Assembly: GCA_963702995.1 (NCBI GenBank)
Contig: OY969783.1
Coordinates: 2,170,001 to 2,234,000, forward strand
DNA length: 64,000 nt
Direction of reading: 5' to 3'
Source of the DNA: MFD04580-c1 sp963702995
GTDB lineage: Bacteria > Planctomycetota > Phycisphaerae > Tepidisphaerales > Tepidisphaeraceae
Part shown: piece after piece, positions 35,392-44,655 of the stretch
Layout of the letters: each line of letters opens with the position of its first letter
Numbering within the stretch: the stretch's first letter is position 1
Made by a program: the position numbers and the translations under genes
The notes under the pieces: model-generated
What the model was told of the DNA's origin: nothing
Seen by the model: only the letters and a program-made list of their open reading frames with translations
The model's database searches: none

Positions 35392-35745
35392 ATGAACGAA
35401 CAGACGCTTGCGGAACTCACTCGTCGTGTGGCCCAGCACCGCGACGAACGGCATTGGAAGCAGTTTCATACGCCCAAAGAGCTGGCAATTTCGCTCTGCG
35501 TCGAAGCGGGCGAACTGCTCGCCCTGATGCAGTGGAAGAGCGGCGAGCAACTGCTCGCGGCCGTCGAAGCCAAACGCGGGGAAATCATGGATGAACTCGC
35601 CGATGTCCTCCACTCCACGCTTCTGCTCGCCGACGATCTCCAAATCGATCTTGGCGCCGCCCTCGAACAGAAGTTGCGGAAGGATGCGGAAAAGTACCCC
35701 GTTGAAAAAGCGAAGGGGAAGAACCTGAAGTACGACGAGTTGTGA
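35392..35745 (+). CDS. MazG-like nucleotide pyrophosphohydrolase
   Basis: A 117-residue all-alpha NTP pyrophosphatase of the MazG/dCTPase type that hydrolyses non-canonical or excess NTPs. The metal-binding helices are seen in SLCVEAGELLALMQW (ExxE) and RGEIMDELADVLHSTLLLAD (ExxD). The length matches the single-domain family. It is divergent from apaG, with 126 bases between. Confidence 0.85.
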   Translation: MNEQTLAELTRRVAQHRDERHWKQFHTPKELAISLCVEAGELLALMQWKSGEQLLAAVEAKRGEIMDELADVLHSTLLLADDLQIDLGAALEQKLRKDAEKYPVEKAKGKNLKYDEL

Positions 35746-35800
35746 ATCAAAGGATGATGGGGAAAGGATGAAGGATCAAGGGTGAAGGGGGACGGGGAAA
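35746..35800. repeat. half-copy of GGATGAAGG-unit repeat
   Basis: AAAGGATGATGGGGAAAGGA and TGAAGGATCAAGGGTGAAGG without the complementary arm, located between the convergent MazG-like and GGDEF genes. Confidence 0.6.
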
Positions 35801-35820
35801 CGGCGGATACTCATCGCGGG

Positions 35821-38165
35821 CTAGAACGAAAACCCGTTGCGGCCGACTTCTTTTTGGCGGTAGAGGGCGGCGTCGGCGACGCGTTGCAGCGTGACGGCGT
35901 CCTCGCCGTCCTCCGGGAATACGGCGACGCCGATGCTGCACGTGGCGGAAATGGCCTGGCCCGCCAGATCGAAGGGGATCGCGAGCGAGCGGATGAGTTT
36001 GCCCGCCACCGCGGCGGCCCCGTCGCGGCCGGTGATGCAGGGGAGCACGATCACAAACTCATCGCCCCCCATCCGCGCCATCGTATCGGTTTCACGAAGA
36101 ATTGGCCGAAGCCTCTGCGCGAACTGCTGCAACAGGTGATCGCCGGCGTAATGGCCGAAGGTGTCGTTGATCGCCTTGAACTTGTCGATGTCCAACACCA
36201 TCACCGCCAGGCTGGTCTTGTTCCGGCGGGCAATCGCCAGCGCCTGCTGCACGCGATCCTCGTAAAGGATCCGGTTTGGCAGGCCGGTGAGAGCGTCGTG
36301 CCGGACCAGGTGGGAGAGCTGTCGAGTTCGGGCATGGTGCTCGACGCAGATGGTGGCGAGCTTGCCCGCCATGTCGAGCGTCTGCGATTCAGAGCGCGAC
36401 GGCCGCCGTGACTGATCGCAGAACAGTGCGAGGAGCCCCAGCGGCGTGTGGTCGGTTGACTGGACGACAACCGCCCACGCGGCGCGAAGGCCTTCCGTCG
36501 CAGCCTGCTCGCGCGCCGCCTGCCAGGCGGGGTCGGTCTGGACAAAGGTGACGCCGCATCGGTCGGCCGCCGCCCATGCCGTTGAAGACAGGTGCATGGC
36601 CAGCGACAGGCCGCCTGTTTCCAGGCAGAGCCGCCACGGGGTTGACAGGCGGTCGCCGTGAATTTCGATGTCGCCGTCTTGTATCGTTATGACCGCTGCC
36701 GACGAACCAGGGACCTGCCGCTCGACGGCCGCCGATAGCTGGGCGAGCACCCGCGGGAGCGGAAGGTCCCGCGCCACCATTTCCAACACCTGCCGCCGGT
36801 CGCGCTCCAGCCACTCGGCTTGTTTCCTTTCGGTTACGTCTTGAATGGTGCAGACCGCCCGGGTGGGCAGCCCGTTGGCGTACCGGAGCACCGCCGCGCT
36901 GACGCTCGCCCAGGCGACGCGGCCGTCCTTTCGAACGAACCGATGCTCGCACGTCTGCTCGGTCGCCCTTCCACAGGCCATCTGCTGCGCCAGGCCCAGT
37001 GCCTCGGGCAGGTCGTCGGGGTGGGCGAGCTGAGCGAAGGTCATCGTTCGCAGCTCGTCGGAGGCGTAGCCGGTGATGTCGCACAACTTCTGGTTGACGC
37101 GGATGAGGCGGCCGCTCGCCAGGTCCACCTGGGCCTTGCCGACGCCGGCCACCTCGAAGGTGGCGCGATAGTCTTCTTCGCTCTCGCGCAGCGCGTCTTC
37201 AACGCGCTTGCGGCCGGTGATGTCCTGCAATTGCGAGATGAAGTAGAGCGGCTTCCCCGTGTCGTTCCGGACGAGCGACGCGGTGAGCTGCACCCAGACG
37301 ATATGCCCGCGTCGATGGAAGTAACGCTTGACCATCTGATAGCTGCGGGTTTCGCCGGCCAGCAGTTCTCGAACGTGCTCCATGTCGGCGTCGAGGTCGT
37401 CGGGATGGGTGATCGCCTGAAAGGTCGTGGCGAGCAGTTCGGATTCGGAGCGGCCGACGAGCTCGCACATCGAGCGATTCACCTTCAGCCAGCGCCCGTC
37501 GGGGCTGACCAGGGCCATGCCGATGGCGGCGTTTTCGCAGGCGGTACGAAATCGCTCCTCGCTTTCGCTCAGCGCCGCCAGGGCCGCCGTCCGCTCTTCG
37601 AGGAGCTTTTTCTTGGATTCGAATTCGGCGGAGTGGGCGAGAGCGCCGGCCAGGACGCCGGCCATCAGGCGCAGGCCCGCTTCATGGGTGGCCGTAAAGG
37701 CGCGCGGCGCGAAGAGACGACGTTGATCACGCCGATTGCTCGCCCGCAATGGTTGAGCGGCATTGAGATCAGCGAGCGGACGCCGGTCTCCCGGCATCGC
37801 GTCAGATCGAGCTCGGTGTCGTCCAGGGTGTCGGGGCAGTGCTCCAGCCGGCCGCCGCGCAGCGCCTTGCCCGCCAGGCCGTCGTCGAGCGGCCGAAGCA
37901 GGTCGGCAAGCGGCCGAGCGATCCCGGTGGCGGCCTTGCACGCGCGAAACGCTCCCTCAATGATCTCGACGATCGCGCCGTCGGCCCCCGTCAGGCGATG
38001 GGTGCGCTCGGCGATCATCCGGATGACCAGGGGCCGGTCCAGTTCCACGGCGGCGATGTCGTTCTGCGTCTCAATGACGGCCGACAGAAGTGCGTGGTCC
38101 GCATCGGGTGGCGGGGACAGGGGTTGCGGGACAGTGCCCGGCTCTGGTTTGGCGCTGGTTGACAT
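35821..38165 (-). CDS. GAF-PAS-PAS-GAF-GGDEF diguanylate cyclase, single frameshift
   Basis: A signalling protein of about 782 residues that should make cyclic di-GMP. Order: an N-terminal GAF-like domain (RTHRLTGADGAIVEIIEGAF...PLNHCGRAIGVINVV); two PAS domains (ENAAIGMALVSPDGRWLKVN, FEVAGVGKAQVDLASGRLIR) each followed by PAC-type QDITGRKR or QDVTERKQ; a further GAF-like region; then GGDEF with DALTGLPNRILYEDR and the catalytic RMGGDEFVIVLP. The first GAF and the rest are in different frames; one missing base near 37713 joins VINVVS to FAPRAFTATHEAGL. No membrane segments, so it senses a cytoplasmic cue. Confidence 0.85.
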
Positions 38166-38325
38166 CGGCGGTGTTTCGGGTCGATGAGCGTTACCGGTGT
38201 CTCATCGTCCGCCCACGCCAAGATGATTAGAAAACGGGGGATCGCAGCCGCACGATCGATCCCACGCCAGGTCTTTCTAGCGCACCCCAATTTTTCCGGC
38301 TCAACCGCACGTCGCCAGCCGAGTC

Positions 38326-38457
38326 ACGAAACCCAAGGAACGATGAAGGGGAGAAGAGAAGCGACCGGCTGCAAAGCGCCGGATCGGTTTCCGCCTTAGC
38401 GTTGTTCAACGTTCGTTGAGGTTCTGTGCTTTGCGCTTGCCTGTTGCCCTGGAGTGT
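38326..38457. repeat. degraded palindromic repeat before der
   Basis: An imperfect inverted repeat with CGAAACCCAAGGAACGATGA on the left and AACGTTCGTTGAGGTTCTG plus TGCTTTGCGCTTGCC on the right, in the style of the AAATCCGAA family. It lies between the der stop and the GGDEF gene start. Confidence 0.4.
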
Positions 38458-38460
38458 GGG

Positions 38461-40044
38461 TTAGCCCTTGGACCGCGGCCGCGTGCCTCGCTTTGGGCCT
38501 TTCGCGGACCCAGTGCGCGGCGTCGGCTTCAGGCCAGCCCGTTTACCGGCCGCCCGAGGGGCCTTGGGGGCGGGTTGGCGACGCTGCGGCCGCGGGGGGG
38601 GCGGGGTTCCGTCGATGTCGTCCAGTTCGACCGCCCCTTCCGGCAGGACCGTGCGCGACCGCTCGCGCAGGACCAGCCGCATCGGCACTTCGGCGTAGGG
38701 GAGCAGTTCGCGGAGGCGGTTCACCATGAACCGCTGGTACGATTCGGTCACAAACTCCGGCTTGTTGACGAACACGACGATCGTCGGCGGAGCGACGTCG
38801 GTCTGCGTGACGTAGAAGACCTTCACCCGCCGCCCGTGCGGCGTGCTCGGTTGGCGCTCCTGCATGATCTGCCGGATCGCCTCGTTGAGCTTATGCGTCG
38901 TGACGCGGGTATGGGCTTGCTTGAACAAGTGCTGCGCGAGGTTGAGGACCGTCTCGACCTTCTTTCCATCCTTCGCTGTGACGAAGGCGATCGGGGCGTA
39001 GTCAACGTGCTTCAGCTCCTGCGAGAGGTACTCGCCATATTCCTTCATCAGCAGCTCGCTGCTGAAGTCGGTCTTGCGCGCCTCGGCCTGTTCCTTGGCG
39101 TCCGCGACGACAAGGTCCCACTTGTTGACGACCAGGACCACCGGCTTGTGCTGGTCGGCGATGTACTGGGCGAGCTTTTTGTCCGGTTCGCTCACCGGCT
39201 CCGTGCCGTCGATCAGCATGAGCGTGACGTCGGAGCGGCGGATGGACCGCTGGGCGCGATGGAAGCTGTAGAACTCGATGTCGTTGGTCACCATGTGGCG
39301 CTTCTTGCGTACGCCGGCGGTGTCAATGACGATCAGCGTCTTGCCTTCTTTCTCGAACCGGACATCGACGCTGTCCCGCGTCGTGCCGGGCACCTCGGAG
39401 ACGATCACCCGGTCGCCATGGCCCTCGAAGATCTCAGCGATCGAGTTAACCAGGGTGCTCTTGCCGGCGTTGCGCTTGCCGACGATGGCGACGAGCATCT
39501 GCGGCTCCGGCATCTCGGCGGGGGCGTCGGAAAGGTCCAGGTTCTTTGCGATCGACGCCAGGATCTGATCGGTGTTCCGGTCGTTCATCGCCGAGACGCC
39601 GATCGGCGTCCCCAGCCCCAGGCGTGCGAAGTCGCCGAGCATCACGTCGGCCTTGGGGCCGTCCGCCTTGTTGGCCAGGAGGATCGCCTTGATCGACTTG
39701 CGGCGAAGCGACGCGGCGATCGCCTCGTCGGCGCTGGTGCAACCCGCCTGGCAGTCCACCACGAACAGGACCAGGTCCGCCCGGGCCATCGCCAGCTCGA
39801 TCTGGTGGTTGATATGTTCGGTCAGCTCGTTGGGGTCGATGAAGCCAATGCCGCCCGTGTCAACGACTTCGACGTACCGATCGCCCTGGGGCGTGGGAAG
39901 TTTGAGGGGCGTGGAGATGCGGTCGCGGGTGACGCCCGGCATGTCCTGGACAATGCTGATCCGTTTCCCGACCAGGGCATTCAAAAGGCTGCTTTTGCCA
40001 ACGTTGGGGCGGCCGACGATGGCGACGACGGGAAGACGACTCAT
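38461..40044 (-). CDS. der: ribosome-assembly GTPase Der (EngA)
   Basis: Essential GTPase for 50S maturation. G domain 1: VAIVGRPNVGKSSLLNALVG, DTGGIGFID, ANKADGP. G domain 2: VAIVGKRNAGKSTLVNSIAE, GTTRDSVD, DTAGVRKK, NKWDLV. Then the KH-like domain (VKVFYVTQTDVAPPTIVVFV). At 527 residues it is longer than usual because of a basic Pro/Arg/Lys tail of about 60 residues (PPPPRPQRRQPAPKAPRAAG). ATG 40044. Monocistronic, facing the CBS gene across a 380-base gap. Confidence 0.95.
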   Translation of the reverse strand: MSRLPVVAIVGRPNVGKSSLLNALVGKRISIVQDMPGVTRDRISTPLKLPTPQGDRYVEVVDTGGIGFIDPNELTEHINHQIELAMARADLVLFVVDCQAGCTSADEAIAASLRRKSIKAILLANKADGPKADVMLGDFARLGLGTPIGVSAMNDRNTDQILASIAKNLDLSDAPAEMPEPQMLVAIVGKRNAGKSTLVNSIAEIFEGHGDRVIVSEVPGTTRDSVDVRFEKEGKTLIVIDTAGVRKKRHMVTNDIEFYSFHRAQRSIRRSDVTLMLIDGTEPVSEPDKKLAQYIADQHKPVVLVVNKWDLVVADAKEQAEARKTDFSSELLMKEYGEYLSQELKHVDYAPIAFVTAKDGKKVETVLNLAQHLFKQAHTRVTTHKLNEAIRQIMQERQPSTPHGRRVKVFYVTQTDVAPPTIVVFVNKPEFVTESYQRFMVNRLRELLPYAEVPMRLVLRERSRTVLPEGAVELDDIDGTPPPPRPQRRQPAPKAPRAAGKRAGLKPTPRTGSAKGPKRGTRPRSKG

Positions 40045-40277
40045 GTTTCACATTCTAAGGTTGCCGTCCGCCGATTGCGATGAAACGCAGCGGCCGACGG
40101 TGGCACAGGGGGCTCGGGGTACAGTGATCACGACGGCGCGGTTTGTTGACGCGTCGCCCGACGAGACGGTGGGGCCGCAAGGCTTCGCGCGGGCTCTGTC
40201 GCGCGGCCGTTCGGGATTGATGGGGCTGCGAATCGGGCGGCGCGGGGGCCACCGTCCTTGCAATTATTTTCACAATG

Positions 40278-40307
40278 TTGAAATGGGCGATCCGTAAAGG
40301 CCATAAT
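40278..40307 (+). promoter_or_regulatory. promoter for the CBS-domain gene
   Basis: TTGAAA (40278-40283), an 18-base spacer, CATAAT (40302-40307); five of six matches in each box. It predicts a leader of about 115 bases before the ATG at 40428. The rest of 40045-40427 shows no gene. Confidence 0.6.
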
Positions 40308-40427
40308 GCTGGCGTCGTCCATTTCACGCGTCTCGACTTTTCCGTCCGCACCCGTTGTCCCAGCCGTGCGGGCGTTCGTCCTCACTCTCCAGCATCGGCG
40401 CAGTGCGCCGCGCATAAGGAGCACGTC

Positions 40428-40865
40428 ATGCCCACCGTTCAAGAGGTTCTTGCCGTCAAGGGGAACAAGGTTCATTCCGTGCCGCCAGACGCCACGGTGA
40501 CTGAGGCGATTGAGAAGATGAACCGCAACAAGATCGGGGCGCTGGTCGTCATGGACCAGGCGCGGGTGGTCGGGATCTTCACGGAGCGGGACGTCCTTCA
40601 GCGCGTCGTGGGCGCGCGGCAGTTGCCGCACGAGATGCTTGTCGCCGAAGTGATGACGGCCGACGTCGTCTGCTGCCGGGCCGACACCGACATCAACGAA
40701 GTCGGCGCCTTGATGATGAACGAGCGAATCCGCCACGTCCCCGTCTGCACCGAAGACGGCGAGTTGCTCGGCCTCGTCTCCATCGGCGACGTGAACGCCT
40801 ATCACTCCTCGGCCCAGCAGGCGCAGATCCACTACCTCAACGAATATATTTACGGCAGAGTCTAA
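40428..40865 (+). CDS. CBS-domain pair protein
   Basis: A 145-residue protein made of two CBS domains, which bind adenosine nucleotides and regulate other activities. Domain 1: VHSVPPDATVTEAIEKMNRN and IGALVVMDQARVVGIFTERD. Domain 2: VMTADVVCCRADTDINEVGA and RIRHVPVCTEDGELLGLVSI. The ATG at 40428 has AAGGAG six bases upstream. Its partner protein is unknown. Confidence 0.85.
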   Translation: MPTVQEVLAVKGNKVHSVPPDATVTEAIEKMNRNKIGALVVMDQARVVGIFTERDVLQRVVGARQLPHEMLVAEVMTADVVCCRADTDINEVGALMMNERIRHVPVCTEDGELLGLVSIGDVNAYHSSAQQAQIHYLNEYIYGRV

Positions 40866-40916
40866 GTCGCGGCGCGGGCGTCGGGCTGTGGGGCTTTCGA
40901 TTCAGGCCCGGGGCCG

Positions 40917-43330
40917 CTATTTTCGACGCCCGCGGCCGCCCCCGCCGGGGCCGCCGCTCTGGTTGCCACGCCCCCGCTTAGGCCCGCCGCCCCGTTGGTT
41001 CGCGGGCCCGGGCTTGGGACGGCCGCCCGAGGTCCGGGGAGCGGGCTGGCCGCCGACCTTTCCTCCGACCCGCGGGCGCTGCCCCGGCTGCGGGCTGGGG
41101 TCGGGCGGCGCGCCGCGTTTGCCTAGGAGTTCGGAGATCGACAGGTCCAGTTCGCGCCGCGCCACATCGACGCGGGCCACTATCACCTTCACGACATCGC
41201 CGATGCCGATCTTTTTTCCAGTCCGCTGCCCGCGGACAAACCCGCCGCGTTCGTCAACATCCCACCAGTCGTCCATCAACTGCTCGTAGCGAATCAGCCC
41301 GTCTACCAGCCATGTCGAGAGCTGGATGAACAGCCCGAAATTCGTCACGCCGGTGACGACGCCGAGGTATTCCTCCCCGAGGTGCTGGCCGAGCAGTTCG
41401 AGGAGCTTCACCTTGCGCAGCTCGCGCTCGGCGTCGTCGCCCCGCCGCTCCGTGAAGGAGATATGGCGGCCGAGCTCGACCAGGTCGCCGTGGCTGGGGA
41501 CCTTGTCCATGTCCATGGGGACTTTTTTCCGCTTCTTCCCGCCGGCGTGGCCGGCGGTATTGCGGGCTTCGAAGTAAGCGTCGAGCAGCCGGTGGATGGT
41601 CAGGTCCGCGTACCGGCGGATCGGGCTGGTGAAGTGGCAGTAATGCTCGCTGGCCAGGGCGTAGTGGCCGATCACTTCCGGCGAATACTCGGCCCGCGTC
41701 AGGCTCTTGAGGATCGCCAGGTTGATCGCAAAGGATTCCGGCCGCCCGTGCACCGTCTGAAGGAGCGACTGGATCGCCTTGCGGTCCAGGTCCTTGGGGA
41801 GCTTGAAGCCCGCGACGTGGACGAACTGGCGCAATCGCTCCGAGTCGGTCATGTCGGGCGTGGGGTGCGTCCGGCGAAGGAACGGCACCTTGAGCGAATC
41901 GAGCAGTCGGGCGACCGCCTCGTTGGCCTCGACCATGAACATCTCGATCAGCGTGTGCGTGAAGCTCTGATCTTCGGGCACCGCGTCAACGACTTTACCT
42001 TCTTCGTCGAGAACGAGGTCAACTTCCGGCAGCTCCAGCGTGATCTGCCCCTGCGCCTGGCGGCGCTCTGCAGCCGCTTGGCGAGCGTGTTCATCTGGTG
42101 GAGCAGGTCAACGACTTCCTCGGCGTAATCGGCGATCCGGCGCGGGCCGTCGGGATGGGGGATTTCCTGCGCGTTGTCGATGATCGCCTGGGCTTCGCGA
42201 TACCGCAGCCGCTTGGCGCTTTGGATGACGGTGTTGGCGAACTTGGCGCTGACTGGCTTCGCGGCGTCGTCGTAGGTGATGAAGACGCTCTTGCACAGCC
42301 GCGGCACCGCTTCCTGGAGCGAGCAGACGCCGTTGGAAAGGATCTCCGGCAGCATGGGGATCACGTGCCCGGGGAAATAGCAGGAGTTGCCGCGCTCGGC
42401 CGCCTCTTCGTCCAGTGCCGAGCCGGCGGGCACGAAGTGGCTCACGTCGGCGATGTGAACGCCAAGCTCCCAGTCGCCGGTGGCGAGCCGCCGAAGGCTG
42501 ATGGCGTCGTCGTAGTCCTTCGCGTCGTCGGGGTCGATCGTGCAGATGACGTGGTCGGTCATGTCGAGGCGTTTTTCGCGCTCGGCATCGGGGTTGAAGT
42601 GGTCGAGCGCGTGACGGGCCTCGTCCTTGACCGCGTCGGGGAAGTCGCCGGGCAGGTTGAACTGCACGATGACCGATCGCAGGTCCACATCCTTCTCGCC
42701 GGCGGCGCCAAGCACCTCGGTAATGACGCCTTGCGCCGGCAGCCCTTTTTCAGGGTATTGCGTCAGCTCGATCACGACCTTCGTCCCCGGCTTGATATGC
42801 CGCGAGCCGGCGTCGGGCGCCAGGATCTGTTCGGTGATGGTGTTGCCATCCGGCAGGACGACCCACTGCCCCGCCACCTTGGCGAGCGAGCCGACGAACT
42901 TGTTCTGGGTCCGCTGGACGATCTCGGTCACGCGGCCGCGGTACATCACCTTGCCGTCCCGCTGCTCGCGGTTGGTGATCTTGGCGCGGACGATGTCCCC
43001 GTTGATCGCGCCGGCGTTCTCCCCTTCAGGGATAAACAGGTCCTCCCGGCTGGTCGGGTCGGTCGGCACGACGAACCCGAAGCCGCGTTTATTGTGTCGA
43101 TAGGTGCCGCTGAACTCGTCGCGGCTCTGGCTCTGGCCGGGCAGTACGATGGACCCCCCGGCGCCAAGCACGACGCGGCCGGCGTGCATCAAGTCCCGTA
43201 AGGCGGTGCGGAAGGCGTGTTCTTCCTCTTCCTGAAGGTTCATTTCCCGGGCGAGCCCGGGCGGTTTCTGGGGACGGTATTCGTCGGACTTGAGATGAGA
43301 GAGGATTCTGGATTGCAATGGGTCTGACAT
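40917..43330 (-). CDS. rnr: ribonuclease R, single frameshift
   Basis: Processive 3'-5' exoribonuclease of the RNase II/R family, about 805 residues. N-terminal helix-turn-helix, cold-shock domains (GTYRHNKRGFGFVVPTDP), then the RNB domain with catalytic DHVICTIDPDDAKDYDDAIS and HIADVSHFVPAGS, a C-terminal S1 domain (YLGVVTGVTNFGLFIQLST) and a basic Gly/Arg-rich tail (GGGPKRGRGNQSGG). After LHQMNTLAKRLQ the frame shifts; one missing G near 42068 joins it to ERRQAQGQITLELPEVDLVL. ATG 43330. A conserved gene like this is unlikely to be truly broken, so a read error is probable. Confidence 0.9.
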
Positions 43331-43872
43331 AAAAGCTTTCCGGCCAGTGGCCGGCGGTTGCGAGCCGTCGCGGGCGCTCGATGGGTGCCGAAGCGCTGTT
43401 CGGGCCGCGCGGACGGCGCGAGTGCCGTGCTCGGAGAAAAGATCGAGTTTAAGGGTTTGAGAGAACGAGCAATAGGGGCACAGCGACTGATCGTGTACAA
43501 GCGCTCCCCGCGGCACCCGCGGGATGTCGATAAGTCGCACCCACCAAACAAGAGGGGAAAGGACGGAGACGTGGCAGGCAATTCACGAACTCTGCAACTC
43601 AAGCCCTCAGGCTAACCATTTCAATCGGCAGGAACGGTGTTGGGGTGAACAAGAAAAAACCACATCAGCGGTCAACTGTCGGATTGATCCCTTATCTTAC
43701 TGGCCGGCGAATTTGTGTCAAGCGGCACTTCTATAAATCTGGCCGGCGGTGCTCACGGAGGCCGGCGGATCTGAAACTTGCCCGACGCATGAGCGGCTAA
43801 GATCGGCGTGCCTCCGCTGGTGATGACGCCGGCCAGCGCCGGTTAAAAAGGTTTTGAATCAGGAGACGGGAC
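43331..43872. other. divergent regulatory region between rnr and the ABC operon
   Basis: No supported gene. A TATAAA at about 43731 on the plus strand and a TTGACC at about 43670 on the minus strand could be promoter elements for the two divergent units, but neither has a well-spaced partner. Confidence 0.35.
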
Positions 43873-44655
43873 TTGGAAGTTCATGTAATCGAACCGCCGC
43901 GACCAATCGCGACCAACGCGGCCGCCGACGTCATCGCGATCGCTGACGGGGTCCAAAAGGTGTACGGGACCGGTCCGGGCGCGTTCACCGCGCTGCGCCA
44001 ACTCTCCCTTCGGCTCCCACGCGGCCGGACCGTCGCACTGGTCGGGCGCAGCGGGTCGGGCAAGAGCACTCTCCTGAACCTGCTCGGCGCCGTCGATCGG
44101 CCCACATCCGGGTCGGTGCGGATCGACGGCGTGGATCTCGAAAAACTCTCCGACGCCGATCTCGCCCTCTTCCGGCGTCGGCGGCTCGGCTTTGTGTTCC
44201 AGTCGTTCCACCTGCTGCCGAGCCTGAACGTCTTTGACAATGTCGCCGTCCCGTGGGTGCTGGACCGCGGCCTGACGGTGGAACGGCGCAGGGAGGTTGC
44301 CGCGCTACTGGATCGACTCGGCGTCGGGGACAAGGCCGCGCGCTACCCGGACGAGCTTTCCGGCGGGCAGCAGCAGCGCGTGGCGTTAGCGCGAGCCGTG
44401 ATTCATCGGCCGGCATTGGTCCTGGCGGACGAGCCGACGGGCAACCTCGACCTCAAGACCGGACGCGTGATCCTCGACCTGCTGGTGGACCTTCAACGCC
44501 AGTTCGGGACGACCGTGGTCATGGCCACCCATTCGGAAGAAGCGGCCGGGCGGTGCGACGATCGCGTGCGGCTGGAGGATGGTCGCGTCGTCGAGTCAAC
44601 TGGACAGGTCCAGGCTTCGAACATGGGTGACGCTGGCGGCGAGGCGGATCGATGA
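43873..44655 (+). CDS. ABC transporter ATP-binding protein (LolD/MacB type)
   Basis: A 260-residue ATPase driving the FtsX-type permease encoded next. Walker A VALVGRSGSGKSTLLNLL, Q-loop FVFQSFHLLPSLNV, signature ELSGGQQQRVALARA, Walker B ALVLADEPTGNLD, H-loop TTVVMATHSEE. The TTG start at 43873 follows AGGAG by eight bases and no later ATG preserves the fold. The stop overlaps the permease start (ATGA, 44652-44655). Confidence 0.9.
   Translation: MEVHVIEPPRPIATNAAADVIAIADGVQKVYGTGPGAFTALRQLSLRLPRGRTVALVGRSGSGKSTLLNLLGAVDRPTSGSVRIDGVDLEKLSDADLALFRRRRLGFVFQSFHLLPSLNVFDNVAVPWVLDRGLTVERRREVAALLDRLGVGDKAARYPDELSGGQQQRVALARAVIHRPALVLADEPTGNLDLKTGRVILDLLVDLQRQFGTTVVMATHSEEAAGRCDDRVRLEDGRVVESTGQVQASNMGDAGGEADR

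Noticed and set aside
38416..40083. A 555-codon frame opposite der
   Set aside because: Antisense shadow; Der motifs are complete on the minus strand.
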